DNA of 64,000 nucleotides from CAYLQA01 sp964385695 (GCA_964385695.1 CAYLQA010000008.1:1-64000); one strand, 5' to 3'; shown: positions 42,626-52,252, counted from the stretch's first letter. Numbers and translations are program-made. The notes: a model not told the origin generated them from the sequence alone.

Positions 42626-44434
42626 ATGACGAACAAACGTTCTCACATTAAGACCCATTTAACATATGCCTCCCCCTGGATACTCACAGCGGCAATAGGC
42701 CTACTTTTGGCAATCGTTGCCTTCTTTGCCGTAAATAATCTGCAACGGGAAAAGAGAATCATGACCGAATCTCTTTTCAACAAAGGCCAGGCAATTCTCC
42801 GCTTTGTCGGCGCGGGAACGCGCGCTTCCATGATGATGGGTGCTCCTTCTCTTCCGGCACAGGTTCAAAGCCTTATAGAGCAGGCCTCAGGCGAGTCAGG
42901 CATTCTCTATATTGCAGTGGTAGACCAAGAACAAAAAATCGTGGCCCATAGTGACCCTGAAAAAATCGGCACAAGGTTACCGCACTCAATCCCTACCTAT
43001 AAAGAGTTGCCTCCGTTGGGAACACATCAAATTTTACCCCCAGAGCACTCGGAAGAAGACGTATTTGAAATCATTGCCCGTTTTGAACCGTTTCGCCGTG
43101 GACAAGGTCGGTTTTCCCACCATCGACGCAAAATGATGGAACGTTTTTTTCAAAATCAAAAAAAGCAGGAACAATCTCCTTCCTGGTGTCAGCCCCAAGA
43201 AGGGCAACGCCCTTGGGATGCCGAGAATAACCACCTCATCATAGTAGGCCTGGACATGAGCGACCAGCAGAAGGTTATCCAACAAAACCTTTTGCACATG
43301 ATATACATGTCCATTGCCGTTCTGCTGGTTGGAATTGGCAGCTGGATCGCCCTGCTCACGGCACAAGGATACAAAACTTCCCAAAAAACCTTGATGCATA
43401 TGCAGGCCTTTACCAGCTTGCTCATAAACCGCTTGCCGGTTGGAATCATTGCCACCAACCAGGAAGGGCAGATTGAATCCTTTAACAAGGCCGCCCAAGC
43501 CATGACAGACAAAAAGGCGGAAGAGGTTCTCCAAAAAACAGCCACCAAGGTGCTTCCTGAACAGCTTCTCCCCTTCTTCGGTGATTCGCTGAAGAGTGAA
43601 GCGTTTATTGAGCAGGAACTACTTTTTCCTGTTGCTGAAGATGAATCAAGCAGGCAACTTATGGTTAATTCCGGCCCCATCACGGATCAAAAGGGAATTA
43701 CAATCGGCCAGGTCGCACTTCTCTACGATGTCACGGAAATCAAAAATCTCGAATCCCAGGTCCGTCGCCAGGACCGCCTGGTTGCCCTTGGTAAAATGGC
43801 GGCTGGTGTTGCCCATGAAGTGAGAAATCCACTCAGTTCCATCAAAGGATTTGCAACATTGCTTGGCTCTCGCTTTGCTCAAGAAAGCGAAGAAAAGGGA
43901 GCAGCCGACTTGATGGTAAAAGAGGTTGAACGGCTGAACAGGAGTATTACCGAGTTACTAAACTACGCCCGCCCCCTCCCCCTTGAAATCAGGGAACAAA
44001 ACCTTAAAACAGTTATAGAAGACTCTCTCAAACTCATTCAAAGCGATGCCAATTCTTTAGATATAAAAACCATCTGCGAGGTGGATGATGAGCAAGCCTC
44101 AGTTTGGGCAGACCCCGACCGTTTAAATCAGGTGCTTCTCAATCTTTATCTCAATGCAATGCAGGCCATGCCCAACGGAGGAGAACTCATGGTCCAGGCG
44201 CAGTTAGAGCCTGATCAGGAATTGACTATTAGAATCACTGACAGTGGAGTTGGTATTGCAGAGGAATCCCTGGAAAGAGTCATGGATCCATACTTCACGA
44301 CCAAGGCGGACGGAACAGGCTTAGGGCTAGCCCTGGCACAGAAAATAGTTGATGAACACGGTGGAAAAATCCGCATGGAAAGCAAAGAGGGTGTAGAAAC
44401 AACTGTAACGATCACACTTCCCGCCAAGGGATGA
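42626..44434 (+). CDS. ZraS-like sensor histidine kinase
   Basis: A membrane kinase of about 602 residues. Two transmembrane helices (about 18-36 and 222-246) flank a periplasmic sensor with a His-rich stretch (FSHHRRKMM) that may bind metal. A PAS domain follows, then HisKA with phospho-accepting His in GVAHEVRNPLSS and an ATPase domain with GTGLGLALAQ. The start at 42626 (MTNKRSHIK) is chosen because ggag lies six bases upstream; an in-frame ATG at 42578 lacks one. It is divergent from zraP, but the ZraR-type regulator expected next to it is absent; murA follows in the opposite direction. Confidence 0.85.
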   Translation: MTNKRSHIKTHLTYASPWILTAAIGLLLAIVAFFAVNNLQREKRIMTESLFNKGQAILRFVGAGTRASMMMGAPSLPAQVQSLIEQASGESGILYIAVVDQEQKIVAHSDPEKIGTRLPHSIPTYKELPPLGTHQILPPEHSEEDVFEIIARFEPFRRGQGRFSHHRRKMMERFFQNQKKQEQSPSWCQPQEGQRPWDAENNHLIIVGLDMSDQQKVIQQNLLHMIYMSIAVLLVGIGSWIALLTAQGYKTSQKTLMHMQAFTSLLINRLPVGIIATNQEGQIESFNKAAQAMTDKKAEEVLQKTATKVLPEQLLPFFGDSLKSEAFIEQELLFPVAEDESSRQLMVNSGPITDQKGITIGQVALLYDVTEIKNLESQVRRQDRLVALGKMAAGVAHEVRNPLSSIKGFATLLGSRFAQESEEKGAADLMVKEVERLNRSITELLNYARPLPLEIREQNLKTVIEDSLKLIQSDANSLDIKTICEVDDEQASVWADPDRLNQVLLNLYLNAMQAMPNGGELMVQAQLEPDQELTIRITDSGVGIAEESLERVMDPYFTTKADGTGLGLALAQKIVDEHGGKIRMESKEGVETTVTITLPAKG

Positions 44435-44436
44435 GG

Positions 44437-45693
44437 CTATTCCTTTTGCCGCTCAATCCTGGCCCCAACTTTGGAAAGCTTGCCGACCAGGTCGTCATAG
44501 CCGCGGTCAAGATGATAGACCCTTGAGATATGGGTCGTACCCTGGGCCGCCAGGGCAGCAACAACCAGGGAAGCGCTGGCCCTGAGATCCGTGGCCATGA
44601 CTTGGGCACCGGAAAGCTTATCAAGCCCAGTCACAATGGCGCTATGCCCATCTATCTTGATATCCGCCCCCATCCGTTTCAATTCGGCAACATGCATGAA
44701 GCGATTTTCAAAAATGGTTTCCGCGATCACACTGAGACCGGAACTAAAGGCCATCAGAGCCATTATCTGGGCCTGCAGATCCGTAGGAAATCCCGGATAG
44801 GGCATGGTTTTGACATCCACGCTCTGAATTTCCCCCTGCCGCGCTACGCGGATAGTCTCGGCTCCCTCTTCAATATCAAGACCGGCGCTACGGAGTTTTT
44901 CAAGGAGTGAGGGCAGATGTTTTGGGTTGCAATTGGTCAGGGTGACCTCCCCGCCAACCGCACCAACGGCAATGAGGTAAGTGCCTGCCTCAATACGGTC
45001 CGGGATCACAGCAACCTCAGCGGCATGGAGCTTATCAACGCCCTCAACTGTGAGGGTATCACTGTCCCGGCCACTGATTTTTGCACCCATGCCCACAAGA
45101 AGGTCAACCAAGTTGCCAATCTCAGGCTCGCGGGCGGCATTTTTAATAATTGTGGTTCCCTTGGCAAGGGAAGCTGCCATGAGAATGTTCTCGGTTCCGC
45201 CCACAGAGGGAGTATCAAAGTAAACCGTATTGCCGACGAGTCTGCCATCCACCGTGGCATCCACGTATCCCTCACTCAATTCGTACTGGGCCCCGAGCTT
45301 TTCCATGCCCTGCAAATGCAAATCAATGGGGCGAGCGCCAATGGCACACCCACCAGGCAACGAAACCCGGGCCTTACCCAAGCGGGTCAAGAGCGGTCCC
45401 AGAACCAAAACCGAGGCACGCATGGTCTTGACCAAATCATAGGATGCTTCGTGATTGTCAAGTTGAGAGGCATCAAGGGTAAGGACATCTCCATCCTTTT
45501 GCCATTTAACCCCAAACGTCTCGAGCAAGGCTAAGGTTGTCCTTGTGTCGCGCAGGTCCGGAACATTTCGAAGCACGATGGACTCGGAACAGAGCAGGCT
45601 GGCAAACATAAGGGGCAAAGCGGCATTCTTTGCGCCACTTACCGCAATTTCACCGTGCAGGGGATGCCCGCCTTCAATAACAATTTTATCCAT
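44437..45693 (-). CDS. murA: UDP-N-acetylglucosamine 1-carboxyvinyltransferase
   Basis: A 418-residue enzyme for the first committed step of peptidoglycan synthesis. The active-site cysteine is present in GGCAIGARPIDLH (the fosfomycin target), and the double-barrel fold repeats and the start MDKIVIEGGHPLHGEIAVSGAKNAA are typical. It is the last gene in the run rho-rpmE-prfA-prmC-murA, an order common in bacteria. It ends 2 bp from the zraS stop. Confidence 0.96.
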   Translation of the reverse strand: MDKIVIEGGHPLHGEIAVSGAKNAALPLMFASLLCSESIVLRNVPDLRDTRTTLALLETFGVKWQKDGDVLTLDASQLDNHEASYDLVKTMRASVLVLGPLLTRLGKARVSLPGGCAIGARPIDLHLQGMEKLGAQYELSEGYVDATVDGRLVGNTVYFDTPSVGGTENILMAASLAKGTTIIKNAAREPEIGNLVDLLVGMGAKISGRDSDTLTVEGVDKLHAAEVAVIPDRIEAGTYLIAVGAVGGEVTLTNCNPKHLPSLLEKLRSAGLDIEEGAETIRVARQGEIQSVDVKTMPYPGFPTDLQAQIMALMAFSSGLSVIAETIFENRFMHVAELKRMGADIKIDGHSAIVTGLDKLSGAQVMATDLRASASLVVAALAAQGTTHISRVYHLDRGYDDLVGKLSKVGARIERQKE

Positions 45694-45709
45694 GAGTCAT
45701 ACCTAGCGG

Positions 45710-46564
45710 TTATTTACGTCGTTGAGCCTGAAAAATCCTTGGCAGACCAGCCAAATCAGGATGAACAGCTAAGCTATCATATTCAGGATAAGTTGCAAAG
45801 ATATTCAAAACCGCCTCCTCCTGATCAAAACCGATCTCCATGAAAAACCAGCCGCCAGCTAATAGATGACGATGGACATTTTCGGCCAGCACGCGGATAT
45901 CCTTCAGGCCGTCTGCACCACCGTCCAAGGCAAGATGGGGTTCAAAATCGCGCACCTCAGGTTCAAGTTCGGCAAATGTGTGGGGAAGGACATAGGGTGG
46001 ATTGGAGACGATCAAATCAAAATATTGTTCAGGAGAAAGAGAAGAAAGCCAATCACCCTGCATCAGGTGAACACGTTGGGCTACCCAATGCCTGTGCGCA
46101 TTTTGCCGGGCCACCGCAAGTGCCTTTGCTGAACGATCGATCCCGTAAACGGTTGCGCGAGGAAGCTCCTTGGCCAGCACCACGGTGATTGCCCCACTGC
46201 CAACACCAAGATCCAAGGCATTTATGTTGCTCATCTTGTCAACGCACCGCAGGGCATGCTCAAGCAGCAGCTCTGTTTCAGGGCGGGGAATTAAAACATC
46301 AGGCGTGAGAGTAAAGGCAAGGGACCAAAATTCCTGCTCACCAAGAATATAGGCAACAGGTTCCCTTTTCAGACGACGGGCAAGTAATTTGGCAAATTGC
46401 TTTTCATCATCCTGGACCACATGGCGTTCAGCCTCAAGAATGAGTTGCGCCCTGCTCAAGTCAAGGACATGTCCCAGTAGCAAGGACGCATCAATCTGCG
46501 GCTCTGCAACACCGGCTTTTGCCAGTTGCTCAATAGCCTGTTGATAAAGTTCCCTGATCAGCAT
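45710..46564 (-). CDS. prmC: Release factor N5-glutamine methyltransferase
   Basis: A 284-residue SAM methyltransferase that methylates the GGQ glutamine of release factors. It has an N-terminal helical domain, motif I DLGVGSGAITVVLA and the catalytic NPPYV followed by EPEVRDFEPHLALDGG. It lies directly behind its substrate gene prfA (27 bp). Confidence 0.95.
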   Translation of the reverse strand: MLIRELYQQAIEQLAKAGVAEPQIDASLLLGHVLDLSRAQLILEAERHVVQDDEKQFAKLLARRLKREPVAYILGEQEFWSLAFTLTPDVLIPRPETELLLEHALRCVDKMSNINALDLGVGSGAITVVLAKELPRATVYGIDRSAKALAVARQNAHRHWVAQRVHLMQGDWLSSLSPEQYFDLIVSNPPYVLPHTFAELEPEVRDFEPHLALDGGADGLKDIRVLAENVHRHLLAGGWFFMEIGFDQEEAVLNIFATYPEYDSLAVHPDLAGLPRIFQAQRRK

Positions 46565-46591
46565 CCTAACTGGGAAGACACGGTATGCTTG

Positions 46592-47662
46592 TTACTGATC
46601 CACGCCCTTGAGGGCTTCGGACTGATAATGAAGAATAAGCGGATCAAGAATTTCATCAAGCTTGCCCATAAGGATATCATCCAGCTTGTAAAGGGTAAGG
46701 TTGATACGGTGGTCACTGACGCGACCTTGCGGGAAGTTGTAGGTACGAATGCGCTCACTGCGGTCACCAGTTCCGATCTGGCTTTTTCGTTCAGCAGACA
46801 GCTGGGCCTGCTGCTCAAGTTGCATCTTATCCAATAGGCGCGCCCGCAAAACCTGAAGGGCCTTGGCCTTGTTTTTATGCTGGGATTTTTCGTCCTGGCA
46901 GGTAACAACCAAGCCGGTGGGCAGATGGGTAATCCGCACGGCGGAGTCGGTTGTGTTCACACTCTGTCCACCTGGGCCCGACGCACGGTACACATCAAAC
47001 TTCAGCTCGTTCTGATTGATATCAAGCTCAACCTCTTCTACCTCAGGCATTACAGCAACAGTCACGGCAGATGTATGAATTCGACCCTGTGTTTCTGTCT
47101 CTGGCACGCGTTGCACCCGGTGCACCCCGGACTCGAACTTGAGCTTGCTGTATACTTGATCTCCGCTGATCAAAGCAATGACCTCTTTAAAGCCACCAAT
47201 GCCAATGGGGTTGCTACTCATGAGCTCGACCTTCCAGCCCTGCTGCTCGGCAAAGCGGGTGTACATCCTGTAAAGGTCACTGACAAAAAGGGCTGCTTCG
47301 TCGCCACCAGTACCGGCACGAACCTCAAGGAGCGTATTTTTCTCATCATTAGGATCCCGAGGCAACAATGAGATACGCAGTTCCTGCTCAACGGTGGCCT
47401 GTCGTTCGGTCAGTTCTTCAATCTCAGCCTGGGCAAGCTCGATCATTTCCTCGTCATCTTCCTCTTTGACAAGGATCTTGTTCTCCTCAAGCTCAGAAAC
47501 GATCTTTTTGTACTCTTTATAGAGGTCATGCACCTTGGTGAGTTGGGCATGATCTTTCGCCACTCGCTGGTATTCTTTGGGGTCATTGATCACAGCAGGA
47601 TCAGACAGCTGTCCTTCCAACTCAAGGCGTCGCTCTTCAACGGTTTCTAGCTGTGCAAACAT
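46592..47662 (-). CDS. prfA: Peptide chain release factor 1
   Basis: A 356-residue RF1 that reads UAA and UAG. The codon-recognition motif P-E-T lies at 187-189 in RVPETETQGRIHTS, and the catalytic GGQ at 231-233 in GPGGQSVNTTDSAVR. Length and domain order are standard. The next gene encodes PrmC, which methylates this glutamine. Confidence 0.96.
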   Translation of the reverse strand: MFAQLETVEERRLELEGQLSDPAVINDPKEYQRVAKDHAQLTKVHDLYKEYKKIVSELEENKILVKEEDDEEMIELAQAEIEELTERQATVEQELRISLLPRDPNDEKNTLLEVRAGTGGDEAALFVSDLYRMYTRFAEQQGWKVELMSSNPIGIGGFKEVIALISGDQVYSKLKFESGVHRVQRVPETETQGRIHTSAVTVAVMPEVEEVELDINQNELKFDVYRASGPGGQSVNTTDSAVRITHLPTGLVVTCQDEKSQHKNKAKALQVLRARLLDKMQLEQQAQLSAERKSQIGTGDRSERIRTYNFPQGRVSDHRINLTLYKLDDILMGKLDEILDPLILHYQSEALKGVDQ

Positions 47663-47802
47663 GTGATTGGTCCCCTACAACTAATGGCCGGCTTATTTAA
47701 GAGTGCTTTTATGAAGCTAAAAAAATAACGCCCCTGAGAATCCAGCCCGGCTCGGCTGCCTCCCAAAGGCGTATTACACACGAACAGATGTAAAAAAGAG
47801 GT

Positions 47803-48024
47803 TTATTTCTCTTTTTGCTGCTCAATGTGTTTTGCGTATTTCTTCATGTACTTCTCAACACGGCCGGCAGAGTCGATCAATTTCTGTTTGCCGGTGAAGA
47901 AGGGGTGACAGGCAGAGCAGATCTCGACCTTGATCTCGGTGTTCACAGAACCAAGCTCAACCTCGTTGCCACAGGCACAACTTGCCTTAATTTTGTGATA
48001 TTCAGGGTGTATATCGCTTTTCAT
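47803..48024 (-). CDS. rpmE: 50S ribosomal protein L31 (zinc-binding type)
   Basis: A 73-residue L31. The zinc-binding form is shown by CACGNE and CSACHPFFTGKQKLIDSAGRV. In many bacteria this form is replaced by a cysteine-free paralogue when zinc is scarce. It lies between rho and prfA, as commonly found. Confidence 0.95.
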   Translation of the reverse strand: MKSDIHPEYHKIKASCACGNEVELGSVNTEIKVEICSACHPFFTGKQKLIDSAGRVEKYMKKYAKHIEQQKEK

Positions 48025-48141
48025 GGGATTAAATCCTCCATTGAATTTCTCAAAAACTTATCCGGTACAATACGGCCTGGTCAGACATCTATCAAAAACA
48101 ATAACTCAAATTTTCGTGTCGCTCAATTGTAGCGATTACAG

Positions 48142-48221
48142 GATGCCGCAGGTGCAAGGCAGAAGCCTGTTCGCTATACCCGAGTATGCGAACAGGCTGA
48201 TAACGCAGCAGATGCGGTATC
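48142..48221. repeat. About 80-bp imperfect palindrome downstream of rho
   Basis: AGCCTGTTCGC (48164-48174) pairs perfectly with GCGAACAGGCT (48188-48198), with an ata/tat pair next to the loop. Outer arms gatgccgca (48142-48150) and tgcggtatc (48213-48221) pair with one G-U-type mismatch. It lies 100 bp from the rho stop and 120 bp from the rpmE start in this 297-bp gap. It has no T-run, so any terminator role would need Rho or structure alone. Confidence 0.7.
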
Positions 48222-48321
48222 ATGTGATCGCCTCCCGGACGAAAGACAGTGCATTATATAACCAAAATCTTTTTTTGCAAGCTTAGATGCAGGCAAAACA
48301 AAGAAAAAACAGCGCCCTATA

Positions 48322-49581
48322 TCATCCGCTGTTCATTGAATCAAAAAATTCAGTATTGGATCTCGTGCCGCGCATCTTGCTTAAGAAAAACTCCATGGCA
48401 TCGACGGGGTTCATGGAACTCATCAGCTTCCTCAGTATCCAGATACGATTCATATCATCCGGGTCCAGAAGCAGATCTTCTTTTCTGGTTCCGGAACGCG
48501 CCACATCAATGGCTGGGAAGATCCTACGGTCTGCAAGTTTGCGATCAAGAACAACCTCCATATTACCGGTGCCCTTGAACTCCTCAAAGATAACCTCATC
48601 CATACGGCTGCCGGTATCAATGAGGGCTGTCGCAATAATGGTCAGGCTGCCGCCCTCTTCAATATTACGGGCAGCTCCGAAAAATCGTTTGGGACGATGC
48701 AGGGCGTTTGAGTCAACACCACCGGAAAGAATCTTGCCGCTAGGCGGGACCACTGTGTTATACGCCCGCGCCAAACGGGTGATACTATCAAGCAGGATCA
48801 CAACATCCTTTTTATGCTCAACCAGTCGCCTGGCCTTATCAAGCACCATCTCAGCAACCTGAATGTGGCGCTGGGGCGGCTCGTCAAAGGTGGAGCTGAT
48901 CACCTCGGCGTTCACGCTTCTGGCCATATCGGTAACCTCTTCCGGCCGCTCGTCAATGAGCAGGACCATGAGGTTTACCTCTTTATGGTTCTTGGTGATG
49001 CTGTTGGCAATATCTTTAATCAGAATAGTCTTACCGGTACGCGGGGGGGCGACAATGAGTCCACGCTGGCCTTTACCAATGGGAGACATGATATCCATGA
49101 CGCGCATGGAGAAATTATCAGCAGCACGCTCCAGGTTGATTCGATCCTGGGGATGCAGTGGGGTCAGGTTGGAAAAAAGAGTCTTATCCTTTGCCTTCTC
49201 CGGTGGATCAAAGTTGACCGAGTCAACCTTTAACAGGGCAAAGTAACGCTCGCCTTCCTTGGGAGAACGAACTGGACCTTCAATGGTGTCACCGGTCCGC
49301 AGGCTCAGGCGGCGAATCTGTGAAGGGGAAACATATATATCGTCAGGACCGGGCAGGTAATTATAGTCCGGAGAACGCAAGAAGCCAAAACCGTCGGGTA
49401 GGACCTCCAACACACCGCTGCCAAAGTTGCCGCCATTCTTATCAGCCTTAGCCCCATGGGCCTGCATAATGGCAAAAATGAGTTCCTGCTTACGCATTGA
49501 GGTGTAACCCTCAACCTTTAAACCCTTAGCAAGCTTGGTCAGTTCGGTAATTTTTTTAAGTTTCAGCTCGGATAAGTTCAT
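48322..49581 (-). CDS. rho: Transcription termination factor Rho
   Basis: A 419-residue hexameric RNA helicase. It has the N-terminal Rho-N helical domain, the RNA-binding cold-shock fold (GVLEVLPDGFGFLRSP), Walker A PPRTGKT, the Q-loop region and the C-terminal GLAR-type secondary site. It heads the rho-rpmE-prfA-prmC-murA run. Confidence 0.97.
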   Translation of the reverse strand: MNLSELKLKKITELTKLAKGLKVEGYTSMRKQELIFAIMQAHGAKADKNGGNFGSGVLEVLPDGFGFLRSPDYNYLPGPDDIYVSPSQIRRLSLRTGDTIEGPVRSPKEGERYFALLKVDSVNFDPPEKAKDKTLFSNLTPLHPQDRINLERAADNFSMRVMDIMSPIGKGQRGLIVAPPRTGKTILIKDIANSITKNHKEVNLMVLLIDERPEEVTDMARSVNAEVISSTFDEPPQRHIQVAEMVLDKARRLVEHKKDVVILLDSITRLARAYNTVVPPSGKILSGGVDSNALHRPKRFFGAARNIEEGGSLTIIATALIDTGSRMDEVIFEEFKGTGNMEVVLDRKLADRRIFPAIDVARSGTRKEDLLLDPDDMNRIWILRKLMSSMNPVDAMEFFLSKMRGTRSNTEFFDSMNSG

Positions 49582-49998
49582 GAACGTTGTTTCTCCATCT
49601 CCTTGTTAACCTCTAGCCTGCTACCTGAGCCCCAAACCCATGCACCACGCTCATTTAAAAAATCCCAAAAAAAATACATATTCACACTCTGTTTCAGCAA
49701 CAGATTAAATTGCCTCAAACACAAATCCACAGCTACTATGTAATTTACGCAGGCAGCGCAATTGCCCAATAAGTGGACACATTAACAGCCACAACGAGTG
49801 GCTTTGAGTATCAAGATTTACAAAAATCTTTAGATTTTAATGGCATCAGTGGAATGTTTGAATTTTGTAGAGAACAATATTTGAAAAATTGAGTGATTGT
49901 AAAATTAGAAGGTCTTCTGCAACCGTTGATCTATTTTGTGAAATTTTGACCTTTAAATTGGAAGGATCTTCTGGATAATGCAGTGAATTAATCAAATA
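49582..49998. other. AT-rich gene-free stretch upstream of rho
   Basis: A 417-bp gap. The part from about 49780 to 49985 is clearly richer in A and T than the surroundings. A 39-residue frame (GTG at 49773 to TGA at 49892) includes a mixed sequence ending FEFCREQYLKN, but has no ribosome binding site or recognised family. It could be a remnant of foreign DNA or simply a promoter region of rho. Confidence 0.35.
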
Positions 49999-50679
49999 TT
50001 ATTTGCTGAGCATGTGTGTGTCAAGAGTTTTTTCTGCAATCTCGGGCCACAAAACCTTTTTTAGGTGATCAACCTGCAGGCAGGTATTCCACCACTGCCC
50101 GCTGTTGTCGATTACATGATCCGCCAACATTGCCTTTTTTTTGAGGGGCCACTGGGCAGCCAGCGCCTGCTCAGCGGCATCTTTAGTCTGCTTATCCCGA
50201 TCCATTATACGCTGCACACATATCTCATTATCGGCATAGACAACTACGACTTGAGCAAAATGATGCTGCCAGTCAGCCTCAAAAAGAAGAGGCACATCAA
50301 TGACACCACGTTTTGTTGGGTCATCTTTTTGGTATGCTTTGACCCTGTGTACAACCTCCTGCTGAGCCAAGGGATGCATGATATCATCCAACTTTTCGCG
50401 CAGCGATTGATCGGCAAATATATCATGGCGCAGTTTCTGCCGATCAAGGGTGTTATCGGCCAAGAAAAAGGACTCGCCAAAAGAGGCCTTGATCGCCAGC
50501 CAGCCGGATTCGCCCGGGTCCGCCAACTCTTTACAGATAACGTCAACGTTAAGCAGATAGGCATGGGCCGTCTCTGCCAGATATTGGGCAACCGAACTCT
50601 TACCGGAACCAATCCCGCCGGTTATGGCGACCAAGCTTTTAAGAAGAGTATCATTTTGCAAAGAAACGTTTTGGTCCAC
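49999..50679 (-). CDS. coaE: Dephospho-CoA kinase
   Basis: CoaE phosphorylates dephospho-CoA to CoA. It has the P-loop AITGGIGSGKSSVA and VIDVPLLFEAD. I place the start at a GTG at 50679 because aagga lies seven bases upstream and rluD ends just before; the frame is open further up but runs into rluD. The product is about 226 residues, with roughly 17 N-terminal residues more than usual before the P-loop. With coaD, panC and panD this window holds four of the CoA-pathway genes. Confidence 0.93.
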   Translation of the reverse strand: MDQNVSLQNDTLLKSLVAITGGIGSGKSSVAQYLAETAHAYLLNVDVICKELADPGESGWLAIKASFGESFFLADNTLDRQKLRHDIFADQSLREKLDDIMHPLAQQEVVHRVKAYQKDDPTKRGVIDVPLLFEADWQHHFAQVVVVYADNEICVQRIMDRDKQTKDAAEQALAAQWPLKKKAMLADHVIDNSGQWWNTCLQVDHLKKVLWPEIAEKTLDTHMLSK

Positions 50680-50689
50680 TTGCACTTCC

Positions 50690-51673
50690 TTACTGTGACT
50701 CCTGCTGCCGCAGTTTACCGACAACCTGTTCTATATCCTGCCACAACGGTGCTTCAAAACATAAACGCTCATGGCTGCGCGGGTGGTGAAAACAAAGACG
50801 CGAGGCATGCAACAGTTGTCTGGTGATATCTAGGGCCGCGCATTGTTTGTTCGATTTGCCGTACACAGCATCACCTGCAATAGAGTGCCCAAGGGCTGCC
50901 ATGTGTACCCTGATCTGGTGTGTGCGGCCGGTCTCAAGCTGAATTTCAAGCAAGGTAAAATGCCTAAAGCGCTCCAAAACATGCCAGTGGGTCACTGCAT
51001 TTCTGCCATCTTCACGAATGCACATCTTTTTCCGTTTTACAGGATGCCTGCCAATGGGTTGATCAACAGTGCCGCTGCTGTTGCGCATGGTGCCCAGAAC
51101 AAGGGCATGATACACTTTTTCGATTCCGCGATCTTTAAACTGCTCAACCAAACTATGATGGGCGGTGTCGTTTTTGGCGACCACCATCACTCCCGAGGTA
51201 TCCTTATCCAGCCGGTGCACGATGCCGGGCCGGGCCGTACCGTTGATGCCGGAAAGGTCCCGGCAGTGAAACAAAAGCCCATGCACCAGAGTTCCCTGCC
51301 CATGCCCGCAACTCGGGTGCACAACCAATCCGGGAGGCTTGGCCAGAACCAGAAGGTCATCATCCTCATGCAGGATAGGGAAATCTATCTTTTGCGGGAC
51401 CAACTCCAAAGGGGCTGGAGCGGGAATGTTGACATGAACAAGATCGCCTTTTTGCACGGCGTACTTGGCTTTCTGCGCAGAACCGTTCACAACAATCAAG
51501 CTGCTCTTGATAAGTTGCTGCACACGGGAACGTGTGATCCCCTCTTCCTGTAGCTCCTGAGCCAGAAAGCTATCCAGGCGCTGACCGCCTGTATGCCCTG
51601 CCGTAATGGAAACTTCCGTATATTGGTCGCCTGCCATCTCTGTCTTCGGCATTACCTGATCACTATGAGTCAT
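50690..51673 (-). CDS. rluD: Large-subunit rRNA pseudouridine synthase (RluD family)
   Basis: A protein of about 327 residues with an N-terminal S4 RNA-binding domain (RLDSFLAQELQEEGITRSRVQ) and the RluA-family catalytic domain with the nucleophile aspartate in HRLDKDTSGVMV. The likely target is the 23S helix 69 uridines, but RluC/RluD specificity cannot be settled here. The start at 51673 (MTHSDQ) follows a T-run of the upstream terminator, with cagggg about 12 bases upstream. Confidence 0.9.
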   Translation of the reverse strand: MTHSDQVMPKTEMAGDQYTEVSITAGHTGGQRLDSFLAQELQEEGITRSRVQQLIKSSLIVVNGSAQKAKYAVQKGDLVHVNIPAPAPLELVPQKIDFPILHEDDDLLVLAKPPGLVVHPSCGHGQGTLVHGLLFHCRDLSGINGTARPGIVHRLDKDTSGVMVVAKNDTAHHSLVEQFKDRGIEKVYHALVLGTMRNSSGTVDQPIGRHPVKRKKMCIREDGRNAVTHWHVLERFRHFTLLEIQLETGRTHQIRVHMAALGHSIAGDAVYGKSNKQCAALDITRQLLHASRLCFHHPRSHERLCFEAPLWQDIEQVVGKLRQQESQ

Positions 51674-51677
51674 CAAT

Positions 51678-51714
51678 AAAAAAAACCCCTGACACAATTA
51701 TGCGCAGAGGTTTT
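51678..51714 (-). terminator. Intrinsic terminator between carD and rluD
   Basis: A 10-bp stem with one G-U pair (51682-51691 with 51705-51714) has a 13-base loop, and on the minus strand ends in T8 (51685-51678). It lies five bases before the rluD ATG and 58 bp beyond the carD stop. Confidence 0.85.
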
Positions 51715-51772
51715 CAATTTGCATATAAATTTAACTTTGAAACGCTATAAAACGAAAATACAAGCCACGGGT

Positions 51773-52252
51773 TTATGAGAAAATCTTCTCGATGTTTTTC
51801 TCAACCTGATCCTCGTTAGTATCCTTGGCAAGAGCGATCTCTTTGACAAGGAGCCCCTTAGCGGTGTCCATCATCTTACGCTCGCCAAAGGAAAGATCCT
51901 TATCCTCGCGCAGCAAAAAGAGATCGCGCAAAACCTCGGCGATCTCGTATACGGAACCGGTTTTGATCTTCTCCATGTATTCGCGGTAACGCTGATTCCA
52001 GGGCTGTGATTCCATGGTGATATTTTTTTTACTTAAAATATCGTACACCTTTTTGACCTCGTCGGCATTGATGATGGTCCTGAGGCCGACGCTGTCACAA
52101 GTAGTGGTAGGAATCATGATGACCATACTGGAATCGAGAATGCGCATCACATAAAAGCTCTGCTCCAGTTCGCCCACCTGACGCTGCTCGATGGATTCAA
52201 TCTGGCCAACACCATGGGCAGGATAGACTGCCATATCTCCTACACTAAACAT
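51773..52252 (-). CDS. CarD-family transcription regulator
   Basis: A protein of about 159 residues. The N-terminal RNA-polymerase-interaction domain (FSVGDMAVYPAHGVGQIESIE) is followed by an all-helical C-terminal DNA-contact domain (NQRYREYMEKIKTGSVYEIAEVLRDL). CarD proteins bind the RNA polymerase beta subunit and stabilise open complexes, often at rRNA promoters. The start at 52252 follows gggag by five bases; the frame is open seven codons upstream. A terminator follows. Confidence 0.92.
   Translation of the reverse strand: MFSVGDMAVYPAHGVGQIESIEQRQVGELEQSFYVMRILDSSMVIMIPTTTCDSVGLRTIINADEVKKVYDILSKKNITMESQPWNQRYREYMEKIKTGSVYEIAEVLRDLFLLREDKDLSFGERKMMDTAKGLLVKEIALAKDTNEDQVEKNIEKIFS

Noticed and set aside
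49773..49892. A 39-codon GTG frame in the AT-rich region upstream of rho
   Set aside because: Too short, no ribosome binding site and no recognised family; kept only as a note on the region.
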